Part shown: positions 25,580-39,208 of the stretch, piece after piece | How the letters are laid out: each line of letters begins with the position of its first letter | How positions within the stretch are numbered: the first letter of the stretch is position 1 | NCBI RefSeq assembly: GCF_008831285.2 | Contig: NC_045139.1 | Coordinates: 6,039,204 to 6,103,203, forward strand | DNA length: 64,000 nt | From: Nymphaea colorata | Lineage: Eukaryota; Streptophyta; Magnoliopsida; Nymphaeales; Nymphaeaceae | Direction: 5' to 3' | Position numbers and translations under genes: made by a program | Notes under the pieces: generated by a model | Databases searched by the model: none | Seen by the model: only the letters and a program-made list of their open reading frames with translations | Told to the model about the DNA's origin: nothing

Positions 25580-25597
25580 AACCCTAACCCTAAGTTT
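25580..25597 (-). promoter_or_regulatory. Telo-box-like motif
   Basis: AAACCCTAACCCTAA on the plus strand, i.e. TTAGGGTTAGGGTTT on the minus strand. Telo-boxes are frequent in promoters and leaders of plant growth-related genes. Here it lies about 80 bases upstream of the minus-strand exon-like frame. Function is not shown. Confidence 0.3.
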
Positions 25598-26473
25598 GTC
25601 CCCTCCCCACAAAATCTTTTCTACTGCATTGAGTTCCCAAACATATTCTTCCACTAGACAACGCCAATTAAACACATCTTATACCTAATTTAAGGCCAAA
25701 ATTTAAAGCAAAAGAAGAAGGAGGTAGGGACAGTGTTGCATGAGAAGTCATATTTTAACTTGGGTTCCCAAAGAAAGGGACTGTTGGGAATTGGGATTCC
25801 TCTGTGCATGGGGTTGATAAAGAAAGATTTGAAAAGAGAACCCACTTTGCCCCTACATTTGGATCTCTCTTGGATCAGGTGGGGATGTCTTCAATCAAGT
25901 TGGAAAGTCGCAACAAAAAAAGTGAATGTGGGGGAGAAAAAGCACAGAGAGTTGTCTAACCGTAGGATGGAAAGTGTGCTGTCTTTTTTTACTGGTTTTT
26001 CTTTGTCTTATATCAACACCCAGAAGCCTCTTGATTGAGGGTTGGATTATTGGGCCATGTTGGTGTGGGAGTTGGGCTAGGTAAATCCAAGGACCTGCTT
26101 CAGTTGATGAGATAGGTAACAAACCCTAATAACTCTTGGACAGGGATGTGAAGAAAAGCACAATGTGGGTTCACATGAATCCGGTGAATACGAGCATTAA
26201 TGCCTTCAAGTTGCAGTGTCTTGATTTGGAAAGTGGGTTCAAAGAAGCTCGTTTGGCTTAATATAATCATAGAATTTTGACTAACACTTATGACAACTTT
26301 AGACGATTTTGAGAGAGAGAGAGACAGAAAGAAGATGGGGGGAAGAGGGAGAGACAACTACTTAGCCTTCCTAATGTCACCCATAATCCCAAGCTCAACA
26401 ATTTTCAATACCATCAAGATAGCACCATCTAAAATTCGAACTAAAGACACACCACCCAATCCAACCGGTTGTG

Positions 26474-26591
<118 letters not shown>

Positions 26592-27664
26592 GTTTAAAAA
26601 ATGTGAAAACTATGAATAATGTACTTAATGTGCTAAGGTAGGGGAATTATGATTAATCAAATCAAGTACAATGTTCACATGCTTACATGGTCATACTATG
26701 CGAACATGGAAATAACAAAATCAAATGCTGGGCCTAAAGATTCAGGTTGAAACTACATGGTGTGATTGGTCCATCACCAGATCCAAGTCTTACGCCTCCT
26801 TTTTCTTTACATTTTACAGATGAATTTGAAGAGAAACCCAGAATTTAAAACCCCTGTTAGAGCAGGTCAAGATGTCAGGAATCTGATGGTTAACTTGATT
26901 CTCAAAAACGCTACTCATTTAGACAACAAACGGTTAAAGTATGATACTCTAGCTTATAAGTGTACTACCGATCCACCCAAGTCTTGAATCAGCCTTAGAC
27001 TTCGTGGGTAGGGAAAAGGGGTTGAGTGGCTTCCGCAAAAAAAAAAAAAAATCAAAATTTTAGTGTTCATACACTAAAGCCTTCATACTTTATGCTCTAA
27101 AAGAAACCAAAAAAATTGCCAAAATCATAATTCCCCCCATGGAGTGGTATCGTAATTCTAGAATTTTGATTCCTATAATTTCAGAATCAAAATTCTTTGT
27201 TCGTTTGATAACAAACTTCTCATTTTTAAAGAATGAGAATAACGATTATAGAAGTTCCCCTTGATTCCATTTGAATCAGACGCCTAAAGGTTATTAGGTT
27301 GAATGTTGGTGCAAGATGCGACGATGGTAGGCATTGGGTAATGTATAGAACCAACTAATTGTCGACACGCGCAATTCGTAACTACCGAATAAGCAGAGGG
27401 TAGGACAACATACAACGCAAAGCTGTCCAACTATTTAAAATAATGTTCTTAGCTCGCTTTAGTCATCATCACAACTTAGAAAAACCAATCCTTCACGCTA
27501 TGATCTGGTTCTTGCTCCTTACATTATAAAATTGTAATTTGGAGAAACAATTTTGGCATGTTAAAAAAAGAAAGAGCCAATAAAATGAGAATGTATAACA
27601 AAATTTAGGAACAAGAAATTATGTAGATACAAGAACAAGCCGCAATGTCTATTTATGGTTGCAA

Positions 27665-27721
27665 ACGAGTCATATCTTGGATAACTAAATACATAATATC
27701 TTGGATAACTAAATACATAAG
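27665..27721. repeat. Short tandem duplication, 24-26 bp unit, two copies
   Basis: ATATCTTGGATAACTAAATA followed by CATA occurs twice in direct succession. Confidence 0.85.
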
Positions 27722-27969
27722 GAAAATTAGGGTAATATTTGATCTCCTAGATGACCATTATTTCACGCAATGGTTATTAGGACCTATGAAAGGCAATCAA
27801 ACATATGGTGAAAAAAATGTTTACTTGATGATGTCGTGCATGGTTAAACCCTCGAAATCGAGTGAGAGCTCCGACTTGTTCAATTAATTCTGGGGAGAAA
27901 GTATAACTTGGTAAAATTACACCTAAGAAGCACTTCATCAAATATGGGCTAGGGGCCAGACACTACAAT

Positions 27970-28325
27970 AGTTTCAAGATATCAATGGATCAGATTTGCA
28001 TCGAATATACCCTTAACCATATTTGCTTTGTCAAATATTCATATGTTCATGTTCAGATTCAAATTTGGATTTGAATTTGAGCAACAAAGCTCATATTTGA
28101 ATCTGAATCCAAATTCAAATTTTGAACCGAATTTTACCAATTTTCAAAATGCAAGAGCATAATATATAGGATATCTGTATAAAAATAAATCTGATCCAAA
28201 CCTAAATCCAAATCCAAATCCAATCTGTGTCATTTATTAAATCTGAATCTAATCTGATTTCTAAAATTTTTTGAATTGGTTCGATCAAATATCCAATTCA
28301 AATCAGATACATTGACATCCCTAGG
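27970..28325. mobile_element. AT-rich MITE-like element (copy 1)
   Basis: Starts near GATATCAATGGATCAGATTT and ends ATACATTGACATCCCTAGGT. An internal palindrome joins GATTCAAATTTGGATTTGAA to ATTTGAATCTGAATCCAAAT. Related sequences occur at about 51320-51430, 61090-61480 and 62925-63365. They share the terminal GATGTCAA / TTGACATCCCTAG and words such as ATATCTGATTTGGATCAGAT. Non-coding. Confidence 0.5.
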
Positions 28326-29071
28326 TTAGTCGAAGTCGACTATTGATTGAGACAATTAATGGCTTGTATCCAAGTCCATGGGTGCTAGCTAGTCCCTTGC
28401 ACGAGCAATGTACTCTGTGGATCCATCTGCCATTTCTCCATAAAACTTAAAAGGAAAACAAAGAAATCTCTCAGTAATTCGAAAAATTTTGTAATGTGCT
28501 TATTTTTTTTATAGCCCAGGGGAAATATAATGTCTTCGTCGGTCTCTCATGTCTACTAAATCTCTTATCCAAACTCTGATGCCTTCATCTTTCACCGTGA
28601 GAATGGTCAGGCTGGAAAGCAAGAAGGTGGAGAGACGAGCATTTTAACGATCACTGGCGTTCCTACAAGTTGAGACAGCTTCAACCAGCGGCGGAGCTAG
28701 AAAGATCTGGTTAAGGGTCACAAATTATAAAATTTTTAAAGTTTTATATGTGAAGGAGAAAAATTACTCTCAAGTATCATATGAAAATACACAATTTTTT
28801 TACACGTCAGTGTGAGCAGTTGGCCACACAGTGCCCACACCTGCCTTTGCCCCTACTTTTATCATGCACACTTCATATATTCCCTAAAGAACTATAATAT
28901 ATTTAGGTACCAAACGTAATCCAATCCTGAATGTTTTCTCAAAAATTTTACTGTTCGTGTTATGAAAGATGATTTTGTTGTCAATTAGCTAAGACAAAAT
29001 CATCCCCCAAAACTTGAGAAATTAAATGAAGTTTTCAATATTTCAAGCAAGGGTTTTGTTAAGACTAAACA

Positions 29072-29110
<39 letters not shown>

Positions 29111-30482
29111 CAAATGACTATAAAGAACTTCTTGTGAGTTGGACCAGACCCGATCTATTTAACCTGTATATCAGATGTCTAGACCTAAACTTGAGGTTGC
29201 AAATGGTCGGTTGTGCTTTGGGGAAAGATATTATTGCAGTTGTCAGCTTAATAGATCCTAACTCGCTCCAATTCTAAATGTGCTCAGCCGATCTATATCC
29301 GAATCGTTTAAAATCCCACTTCACAGACCCAACTCGGGACATGGACACTGCGCCTTACTTGCATCAACTTTATAGCGTCGGTGGATATATGGTAGTAATA
29401 AATAGTAGTTAATTTCTTTTCATGGAAGACGAATGAGGACATGGACGGATCACCAAACCCTGAATTTAGTTATAAGATACGACTTAGGAAGCAACAAATA
29501 TTTCTATTAGTTTGTGTTTTATGCAGACAGCAAAACAGGAACATAAGAGAAAGAAAGGGGCAGAGGATCGATGAAATAAGAGTTTAAGGGAAGTAGAGGA
29601 GATTAAAATCTTATGTAAAAGAAACCTTTGATCTTGTTCTCACACAAATGAATAAAAATGTACATAATTTTTTTTTCTGTTTGGATCATATAGTGCCCAT
29701 GCAGTTACAGGTTAAACTAGCGCGACCAACTTTTCCGGGCCGTGAGGATAGTTTTCCCATCATATATATACAGATTTGGCTTCTTAAGTGATTGAAAGTT
29801 TGATCATGAACATTGCCAAACGGATTAATTTGGCCGATCTTGTGCCAACTTTAAATCCCTTTACTTATAGAGATTTGATTAATCAATTACCATATTCATT
29901 TGTTTATCAAGGGCGACGCATCTCTGCCCTAAAACCAGTCACCAACCGCAGACCGAAAGACCTTCAGTTGGTGAAATCTTGTATCTCACTCCTGCCCACC
30001 TGTAAGAACTCCAAGTTTTCATCACTTACCAAGGGAAATGGTATCCGGAAGAAGTATACCCAGGAAATATTGTCCACGAAAAGACTGTCCCGTTGAAATT
30101 GGTTTTATTTTCACTCGTAAGTTGGTTTTATTTTCCCATTTGACAGAAAATGGCCGTGTAAAAAAACTGCATGACTTTAGAGGTGGAGGAGCCTTAATCT
30201 TCATTGCGAAACTTGAAATTCCTGAATATTCTAGTGCAAGCTGCCTGCATGTTTTCACCAAAATTAAGTAGAACTTAAACGTCTAAATTAAACACTAATT
30301 CAAAGTTTCATGCATTTTTTTTTTCACTTCTCTACGTACATACTTTAGGAAAAACCTTAATCTTATTTTTCATATCCATATCTTTTTACACCCCATCGTT
30401 TTCCCATTAGGACGGCGCCCTGGAAGTGTTGGGTGGAATAGCCAATGCATAACTACATTACTTTTGACTTGGACCATTTACC

Positions 30483-30515
<33 letters not shown>

Positions 30516-31266
30516 CAAGTAGTTTCTAGAAGTCCGACTGTATGCCATTGATTGGCAGCTGCATCCTTAATTTTGAATTTCTTATTCCCCTTTTCAGCTT
30601 TGTTGTATAATGACCTCTTAACAAACTTTTAAAAAGAAGAATGTGACCTCCTCCTTTCAAAGTCTATCTTTCTATTAAAAGTATGCTTCCAAACTGTAGC
30701 ATGAAATCGATCACACAATTGGGCAGTTTCCTTATTGATGATTCGGTAGGTTTAAGGCACAAATGAAATAGTTGGATGGTATATAAAATTGTATACACAT
30801 ATAAAATTATATATAATGTTGCACTAGCTATCACAATCTTAGTGTTTCAGATTCTAAGTTCCCATCGGATAACTAGAAGTATAATGACAGCAGCATCAAC
30901 CAAGTCAATGCTATAAATATAAGTATCATACCGCATTGGTCGTTGGTATGACTTATCGGCCAACAGTATACGGATCATTGAAGTGTTTTGTATAACTCCA
31001 ATTTTCAGTTTTATGAATTTAAAAAAATAATTTTAGAGTTGGATTTATAAAACAATGTTAAAGAAAATATCATACCCACATCGACAAGGGTCGGCCTTAT
31101 ATATTCTCCGAGGTGTATGATCCACAAGAACAAATAGAATTCATTAAAGCGACGTGGACTATGTTATTAATATGATGATTTTGTGTAGTCCAAATCATGG
31201 AAATCGGCTCTTTATTTAATACTAGCTACCCCCAATTCCGAGCCACTGTTCTTGACGTACTCATTA

Positions 31267-31464
31267 ATGGTTCTCTGCCTTTTTCAAGTAAAGGGACCCA
31301 TGAATGAGTCGGGGAAGATGTATGATGTGTCTGGAACAAAGATGGTCAGACCTCAGCATGATGCCAGAAAGTTGGTGCTAACTGATCGGCCTCCTAAACC
31401 AGAAGAACTGCACAAGATATACCTGGATGTAGAACTCAATGGGGTCAATCAGGCTTTTTTTTAG
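31267..31464 (+). other. Unrecognised open frame of 65 codons, exon-like composition
   Basis: From the ATG at 31267 the frame reads MVLCLFQVKGPMNESGKMYD and continues VRPQHDARKLVLTDRPPKPE to a TAG at 31462-31464. Amino-acid use is protein-like and unlike the AT-rich surroundings. I cannot assign a family. It may be a gene fragment (possibly an isolated exon beginning after TTTTTCAAG), a transposon-captured piece or chance. Confidence 0.25.
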
Positions 31465-34400
31465 TCTTCAATTTAATGCTGCCCACTTCAAGAGAACACT
31501 GCCAAATTGATCTCGCAAGCAGAAAGGCATTTATTACTGTTTGTTGGTATATTTTTAATCAAACTCATACACTAAAAGCTTGTCTAGTGGCAAATATAAA
31601 AAACTAAGTGATCTTTTAATGGGGAAAGCAAGCTCGTTTTTGCTTAACTGCATGATGGTAACCGAGATTAGGATTATTAATGAAGCTTGCCTTATTCCTT
31701 ATATATATATATATAAATCGAACAGTGACTCTAACTTTTTATAGTCACCCAGCTATTTAATCACAATCAAACATGACAGACGATTGAAAAAGAAACAATG
31801 AGAAAAAGGAGATGAACTTTTTTGTCATCTATTCATTAGTTCACACTTTTTCCTTTGTTTTTCTCGGAACCATTTATATGCATTTGATGGATGATCCTAA
31901 TTAAATGACTAAGTGATTTTGGATAGTTAGAGTCATCATTCATTTGAGGATTGAACATCAAATTGAATTGAATCGGTGTTACACAGATTGGATTTGATCA
32001 GTCGGTCGATTCTGACAAAAAATTGACTGATATACAACTATGTTGATTGCATTGTCATCTTCATGGCATGTTTATTTTACTTCTTTCTAATTACCCATTT
32101 AATATGGATAAACAGATATCCATGGGCATTTTGGGCATCCGTGACTGTCACATTTTATTCCAATCACTGCGTGACTGCAATCTCGGTTTAGTTTATGGGC
32201 TCATTCAATTTGACACAAACTGAAACTTTCGCTAGAGATTTAGCTAATTTCTCTTTTCAATTTTCTTTTCTCAATATCAGCTAAAGGCCTAAGAAATATT
32301 AATGGTTCAATCTTGTACGATGCTTAATAAACAAACAGCTCGTGCTGTGTCAGCACGTCATATCGTCAATAATTCAGACTCCTTGCCGTGGCATCCTCAT
32401 CAACCACGCATAGTGACAAAATCGTTCGACTGTTAAAAAATAATTAGTGGTTAAAGTAATTCTTCAAGCGACCAATTATACATCTACCAAGCATGGAAGA
32501 CATCTAGCATGTGATTTTCTGTATGATTCCTGACGTATGTCGGTAATTCCTTGCCCGTTAACTTTTTTTTTTTTTCTCCTCCTTGTTAGTTGATTGTCAA
32601 AACTTTGTAGGTTATGTTTGATAGCTTCAGATCTCACCATAAATTTTAAAACTGTGGATTTATGGTCAGACCCTTTCTCCGTTGAACCACAGATCCGTAG
32701 TTTTCATAAGGTAACACGGATTCAGGTTCCCCAGTTGAGAAATCCACTCTTTACTTAAACTGTGGATTCAACATAACGTGGATTTAAAAGATCAGTTTCT
32801 ACATAGCCAAGATCTTTGATCAAGAATTACACCAAGTATTGTTACTATTGTTCGATATTGGCCCGTATCAGTCGATACGACACATGTCACCCTCAGCTGA
32901 TACAATGCATAGCTGATACAATGCATAGCCGATATGCGCAAACTGTCCTCTACATGTAAGATACGAAGAAATTATGTTTTTTTACTTAGTAGTGCGATAG
33001 ATGTGAATCTTCTAGCAAACTTACAATTAGATGGGAAGTTGGCTGGCTAAAATTGAGTTCATCTTCTTGTCTCTTGTTAGGAGTTTGGGATGCCCTTGAC
33101 ACAATGTTGCCATATATTTTTCTCATGTTTTGGTGTTCGCCTTGAACTTTGCTTCCTACCAATCGATCGATACAGTACTATCCTTTTCAGCAGTCGTAGT
33201 CAACGTCTGAACTGCCCTTCAAGAAGCTTATCAAAGGGGAAAACTGAGGCGCCTCAAGATTGCTATTCTTTAGGTTAAATCATCGATATCTTGCTTGATG
33301 TGACTTGTAAAGTTGTTAGATATGGGGACCTCAAGTTTGTACAAGTTGGGCATCACTTTTCTCTCTCCAAGTCTTTCTCTCGTTTTGTCTTTTTTTCTTT
33401 CAATTGGAAAGAGCGCGTTAGGTGGATGCTTATCACATTGTGCTAAGAGTTGAAGGTAGGAGTGTTCAACTCAATGTGGGATACTTTCAATAAGTGCCAA
33501 TTGGGATGGATTTGATCTGCGATCAACTTATAGAATTCTACATTACTGCAAATGGCACCAGATGGCTTAGGAGAATGGAAATTTTAACAAGGGCCTTAGG
33601 AATGATGAAAGCTTGACCAACCTTTTTTTCCTGTTTAACTGGCAGCTGATTGTGAAAATATTTAGGCAGAAAAATATTTCTTATATTTCTCCTTGTAAGA
33701 TTTGGTTTCAGGCATTCGTTTTTCTAAGCATCTTCATCAAATATCAAGAAATTCAAAAAAGTGGGACATAAAGTCGGCCTTTGAGAGGAAAAATTTCTCA
33801 GAAAAATTAGAAACCGATCAAGTAACTTTTTTTCTTTACTGCAGAATTTGCTGTTTGAGGACACATCAGTAACCAATAATTGCTTCTGACATGTCTGGGT
33901 AAAGTGGGTAGTATTCTGTCATCGGCTGCCACAGAACTTGGTGTCTCGCTTGCCATTATATTACCTCTACTTGCCTTTTCATACTCCTAGATAATACTTT
34001 TATCATATCATGTCTCAACCAGGAACCCTGCTAAAGAAGAAAAGGGCATTGTCTTGCAACAGAACAAACTTTAGCCACACAATCATCAAACAACTGTATA
34101 GAGTAAGTAGCTAGTAAATATCTTAGCTCATTTATGTTGCATCATCAGTAAAAGATTTGTTGTTCAAAAAGATTAAATCACTTTCTATTAATATCATTGC
34201 CTCTGGTCTATGTTGTTAGGGACAGTTTCTTGCATCAGATGCTGATCGCATAACCAAGGTAGTTTGATTTATTATATGGGATTGGCTACCAAACACAATG
34301 AACTACCTTCAACTTCTCTGCTATGTTTCCTTGTTTTTTCGATCTTTATCCAAGACTATCGATCAAGAAGTGTAGATGACGCGTACTGCACTTTGGAGAG

Positions 34401-35649
34401 GGGGAATATATGACGAATTGATTATGCATCAACTAGATGACATGAAATCTGGAAATCACTGCCGTTTCTTGTCGTTTTGATTCTTGATATCTTTTATATG
34501 TGATTATATCACCAAATAGTCAAGACATTAACAAACAAAACATGATGCCACCACGAGAAGTTGTGATAAAGATTTCATTTTTCATTTTTTAAATATGGTA
34601 GGCGCCAACCAATAACCAAAACATTAACAAACAAAAGAAGATGATGCCATCATGAAGAATTTCTGATCCATGCATGAGTTAAGACTGTTAAAAAGCATTC
34701 TGCCATGGTGTCAATCTAACAATCAAATATTCCACATGTGTGGCACCATTATATGCAGCTGCATATGCAGGCTTGTCCGATTGATCATATGGCGAAAGCT
34801 CTTCAAACTCATCCAAGACCGTGGTTCAGAACATAAGCAAACAAGAATGGTCAGCCTGGAGATTTCTGTCATGTGATTTGATTCATTTGAAACCTGTTCC
34901 CTGAAAATTTGGTTTTGTTTTTCCTCTGAATCCAGTTAAGAAACCTTGTCTTCGAGTAAACAGACTTGTCAGACTAGTGATTCTAGCCTCGACAGGATCT
35001 GCAGAGTCTGAAGCCTATTTTAGCATGTTCTGCAATTAGATTCAGCAAAACCAGCCAGCGTAACCTCACCCATCCCTTAAATAGGTTGGCTTAAAACATT
35101 CAAATGAAAAGATGCAAGAGAGCATGAAGTCTACTTTGCGTCCTTTGCTGTGAGGCTGAAGCCAGCTGGAAGTTTTATATTTTACTCTCAATGGGCTTGG
35201 AGAAAGGCACTCAAAAGGGTTTCATTTCCGGCCGAGTTGAAATCGGCCATGGTCAATCCTGCTTCTGTAATGGGGATGTGGTTTCTTCAGTAGAAAAAAA
35301 GAAAAAAAAAAAGCACAGAAAAGAAACTTGGATCAAATACAACTCCAAGAAATGTCCTTCACGGAAATTCATTGATACTGTTAATGAGCTGCCAATCACG
35401 ATTTACTGAATTGATAATGTTGCAAGACGGCATTCACAAACTTGGTCAGGTTTTGTGCCTGACGTTGTGAACATGCACGAGGTTCCTGAACTTATGCTAA
35501 AGCCCTTTTTCCGTCATTGAATGGAACCATCCACCTTTACCTATGTCTCTTTTGTGTGTGTGTGTGTGTGTGTGTTTTAGCATGCCTAGTCACCAACACT
35601 CTGACAGTGGAGACCACACTTTCCACCCCTAGCCATGTTTCCAATGTAA

Positions 35650-35696
<47 letters not shown>

Positions 35697-36091
35697 GAGA
35701 GACACACGCACACACAGACACAGACACACACGCACACACACACACAAACAAATGTGACATGAACGACACCTGAACATTACAGCGAGTGAATGAATTTCCC
35801 AGCAGAAATGGGAACTCTTCATTAATCCCGAAGTACCAAACTGAAAAAGAAGAGAGCCAGCGTTATTATTGGTGGCATCAATTCTTAGATATCAGTATGC
35901 TGTAACCTCATATCCTACAGGCACACGTATCACCTTATACACAGCCCAGGTTTCCATTCATGTATGGCTTATGGATCAACCGCCAAGCCGCCAACAATTT
36001 TTTTCTCAATTCCTCCTGGGGAAAAAGACCCAAAAAAGAACAAAAAAACACAAAAAAATGTAAAAAAGCTATACCAATGAATGGATGGTCC
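31465..36091. other. Intergenic, no gene recognised
   Basis: AT-rich spacer. GCTGATACAATGCATA occurs twice near 32895-32930. A short (TA)n tract lies at 31697-31715, and a compound TG, then CT/CA tract lies at 35553-35576 and 35651-35750. The final part below 36092 must contain the 3' untranslated region of HMA gene A. Short frames here have no supporting features. Confidence 0.5.
35553..35750. repeat. (TG)n, then (CT)n(CA)n compound microsatellite
   Basis: TG at 35553-35576, CT at about 35651-35680, then imperfect CA with GA and GC interruptions to about 35750. Confidence 0.9.
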
Positions 36092-37241
36092 TCAGCAGAT
36101 TACACAGCGATTGGGATCCTCTTCCACACTAGTCACATAGTAGTGAGTGGTCATCTGAGGATTGTAGGCTTTGTAGGCCTTCACCAGTTCTGCTATCTGC
36201 TCTTCCTGCTTCTTCTTGGGATCCTCCTTCTTCTCCTCTTTCTTCTCTTCCTTCTTCTCTTCTTTCTTCTCTTCTTTCTTCTCTTCCTTCTTCTCTTCTT
36301 TCTTTTCTTCCTTTTTCTCTTCTTTCTTCTCTTCCTTCTTCTCTTCTTTCTTTTCTTCCTTTTTCTCTTCCTTAGCAGGACCAACAGTGACTATCTCTGT
36401 GTGCCAGAGCTTCCTCAGTTTGCTCACCACGTCTACCGGATCAACGTCTCCAACCACTGTTAGTTTCTTCTCCTTCATGTCCATGGATATCTGATCAATC
36501 CCTGTTTGACGCAGAACATCACTACGAGACCCATAGAAAACCAAGCAGAGACAAAAGGACAGTTTGTGCTTATCAACATCTTCCACAGTTCTATTACTCA
36601 CAGACCACCGCCAGAATGATTTTTCCGTGTGATTGGAACAGGGGGCGGTAGGAAGGTGAGAAAAAGAAAAGAAAATGGGAAACTTGGCGAGTTTTTTGAC
36701 CATCCGGCCCCAACAATTTTTGTCCGGAATTTGCTCCAGTTCCTCCCTTTTTTAGGAAGTATGATTCTGTTGGTGAAAGCCCCTTCAGAAAAGGCAGATT
36801 CACTATTGGTCTCTGTAAACGTTGGGGACCAATCCCTTTTGCTGGCGGCATTCAAGAAACAGAGGAGTTCAGGTTGGGGAGCACCTGATTCTCATAGGGA
36901 TTCCTTGAAATCATCAACCACTTTGGTATTTGGAGTTGCTTCTGTAAGCCCCCAAAACGGGGAGGAGGCAAAAGAAACACCACCACCACAAACAACAATC
37001 ATAAGAAAAAAGAAGAAGGAATAAACAAGTACCAGAAAGAGAAGAGACGGCTCGCATGGCCTTCTGCTTTGCTTTGTCGTCATGCAAATCCAATTTCACG
37101 ACCACTTTCTGCAAACATTTTAGAAAAACAGAATAGAAACCGTCAAGCGCACAGCAAACCACTCACACAGATCAGAGTGAAAGATATTCAAAAACAGGAA
37201 AAGAAGATTTTCCTTCAACTTCCTTGAACACATACCTTCAT
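36092..37241 (-). CDS. HMA gene A: isoprenylated heavy-metal-associated-domain protein (HIPP type)
   Basis: HIPPs are small plant proteins with a ferredoxin-like HMA fold and a prenylated C-terminus that targets membranes. Exons (minus strand): 37241-37236 (ATGAAG only), 37108-37033 and 36501-36092. Introns are GT-AG, phase 0 then phase 1. The joined protein is 163 aa. The HMA domain (residues 2-68) reads [54 protein letters not shown], and lacks the Cys-x-x-Cys metal site. Residues 72-119 are twelve EEKK units. The end is [19 protein letters not shown] followed by RCVIC, a CaaX box. It closely matches the Arabidopsis HIPP subgroup that has this [11 protein letters not shown] helix and a CVIC end. 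It is the outermost member of a same-strand array and the only one that keeps the CaaX box. Confidence 0.92.
36220..36380 (-). repeat. In-frame 12-bp minisatellite encoding (EEKK)12 in gene A
   Basis: Plus strand shows repeated TTCTTCTCTTCC/TTTCTTCTCTTC units. Read on the minus strand they keep frame as GAAGAGAAGAAR codons, with synonymous GAA/GAG and AAA/AAG changes between units. It links the HMA domain to the C-terminal CaaX segment. Confidence 0.9.
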
Positions 37242-37440
37242 ATCTGATTTTTACGGGCAAGAACTAGATTACCAACACAAGAAATGGCTTGAAAAACTAG
37301 CGGAACAACAGAGGGGATAGGTAAGGATTTAGTGGTAGCGATGAGGTATGACCAATGGAAGAGGCTACCTCTAAACAGATGGTGCAAGCAGATTGTGGGG
37401 GCTGTGATAATAAGGGGGGAGGATATAAAAAGATCGGAAA
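37242..37440 (-). promoter_or_regulatory. Conserved leader and core promoter of HMA gene A
   Basis: Reading the minus strand toward the gene: TATATCCTCCCCCC (from about 37431), ACAGCCCCCACAATCTGC, GCACCATCTGTTTAGAGGTA, CTTCCATTGGTCATACCTC. The same ordered block precedes genes B and D, so it is probably the core promoter and leader. TATATCC would be the TATA element, about 190 nt before the ATG. A (GA)n tract (about 37480-37514) lies just upstream. Confidence 0.6.
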
Positions 37441-38045
37441 GGGTCAAAGGAAATACAGAGAATGAGAAAGGAGGGCAGAGCGAGAGAGAGCGAGAGAGAG
37501 AGAGAGAGAGAGAGGTGGTTGATTCGAGGAAGAAGAGAGGGTGGTAAGATTGTCCTCATTGGCCTTGTAGGCCACGCCACGCCTCTGCTGACTAAACAGC
37601 ATGCATTGGTCAATTTCGCCATGCCGCGACGGCAATGCATTCTAAACAACCAAATTTGATCCACACGATCTGAGAATCTGTACAAACACGGTTTTAGATG
37701 GCTCTCATTTGATCATTCTCTTTTCATTATCATGCTTTTACATTATATTGTACATTTGTTCGTGCGGGCTCGTAAGTGAGAGAGAGAGAACCAGAAAACA
37801 GGGACTTTAGATATTTCAATTCCTTGTTGTAAATCTAAATTGTAGATGCATTGACTTTGCCGGTTTGGAGTTCACACTTGGACCGTGTTTTTTTATTAGA
37901 ATGTAAAGCTTCTCGAGGCTTAGGCCTTGTTTTGGATCTCACCTTCGATGTGCGCCGTTTGGCTTCCAAAACACTATTTAATGAAGGCATCTTTTCTTGA
38001 CAGTCAGGGTTTTGTAAACCTCTGTTTTAGCCAAATCTTAGTTTA

Positions 38046-38205
38046 AAAAAGAGTTGACGTTCTACAGGTTTTGCATAGAAAATGTTATTTTGGGTGCGCC
38101 ACTATATATATATATACCTCTTGTTTTTGTGAAAGAGTTGACATCCTTCAGGTTTTTCATAGAAAATGTTATTTCTGGTGTGCCACACACTCCATATATA
38201 TATAT
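38046..38205. repeat. Imperfect tandem duplication, about 85-bp unit
   Basis: AGAGTTGAC(G/A)T, CAGGTTTT(G/T)CATAGAAAATG, TTATTT and GGTG(C/T)GCCAC occur twice in the same order. Each copy is followed by a (TA)n run. Confidence 0.75.
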
Positions 38206-39150
38206 ATATACACATATATGACTGCGACTTGAGAATGGTTGTCAATGGTTTATGTTTAGGTTGGATGTTGGTTGGAGCTCGACTCTGCGTAAGCAAGTTT
38301 GGTAGAGGAAGCTTTACAATTGGGACTCGGTGTAAGGCTTGCTGCATTTAATTTTGAGTGTCTGATCCGAATTGGAAATGGATTTTCTTTCTGTTACCCA
38401 TTGATTTTACATTCAGCATTGGACTTTTACTTGTACGTGCATGTTAACTTAGTATGTGAATTTGTCGGGTCTGCGATAGTGGCGGAGCTAGAATTTTTTT
38501 GGCTAAGGGGCAATCGAGCCATCGCCGAGGTCTGGTGTTGGCGCAACATGCAATTCTTGATTTATCACACTATAATTTCAAATCCTCTCCTACAAATTTT
38601 TAATCACACACCAACCCCCTGCATGTATCACTGCCATTGGTCCTTGATCAACTCTCCATGCATTTAGCTCCTCACATTTTTCTTTCTCGACAACGTGAGA
38701 TTTTTTCCTTTTCATTTCCCCTTTCTTCATTCGAATGCCTTCGTAAAATTACTTAACTGACCAATTTCCTTAAGGGGGCGTTCGATGGTTTGTCCAGAAT
38801 TATAATTCCTCTTCACACTGGAATGAAATCAAAATTCCAGGTTTTAGTTTCCTAATTTCAAAAAACAAAATACCTTGTTTGTTTAATAATTTTAATTTAT
38901 TATAAAATAGGCATTTTGATTGTAAAATTCCATGATTCTAAATGTATCAAACACCCCCTAACGTAAACCAAGCTTGAGCTCAAATGACTTGATATTCTAT
39001 AGCATACCATAATGAAAAAAACAGAGTACATCTGCCACATGGGGCTTGTGTGGATAGTTGCCTGCATATTCATTTACTTACATACCATGGACCATATACA
39101 TTTGCATAACAAACATTTAGCTATTCATATATGGCATTCCACAATCATTT

Positions 39151-39153
<3 letters not shown>

Positions 39154-39208
<55 letters not shown>
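39154..39208. repeat. (TA)n microsatellite
   Basis: About 27 TA units, uninterrupted. Confidence 0.95.

Noticed and set aside
36193-36494. Phe/Ser-, Leu- and Arg/Lys-rich frames over the EEKK region
   Set aside because: Other phases of the 12-bp minisatellite that encodes EEKK in gene A.
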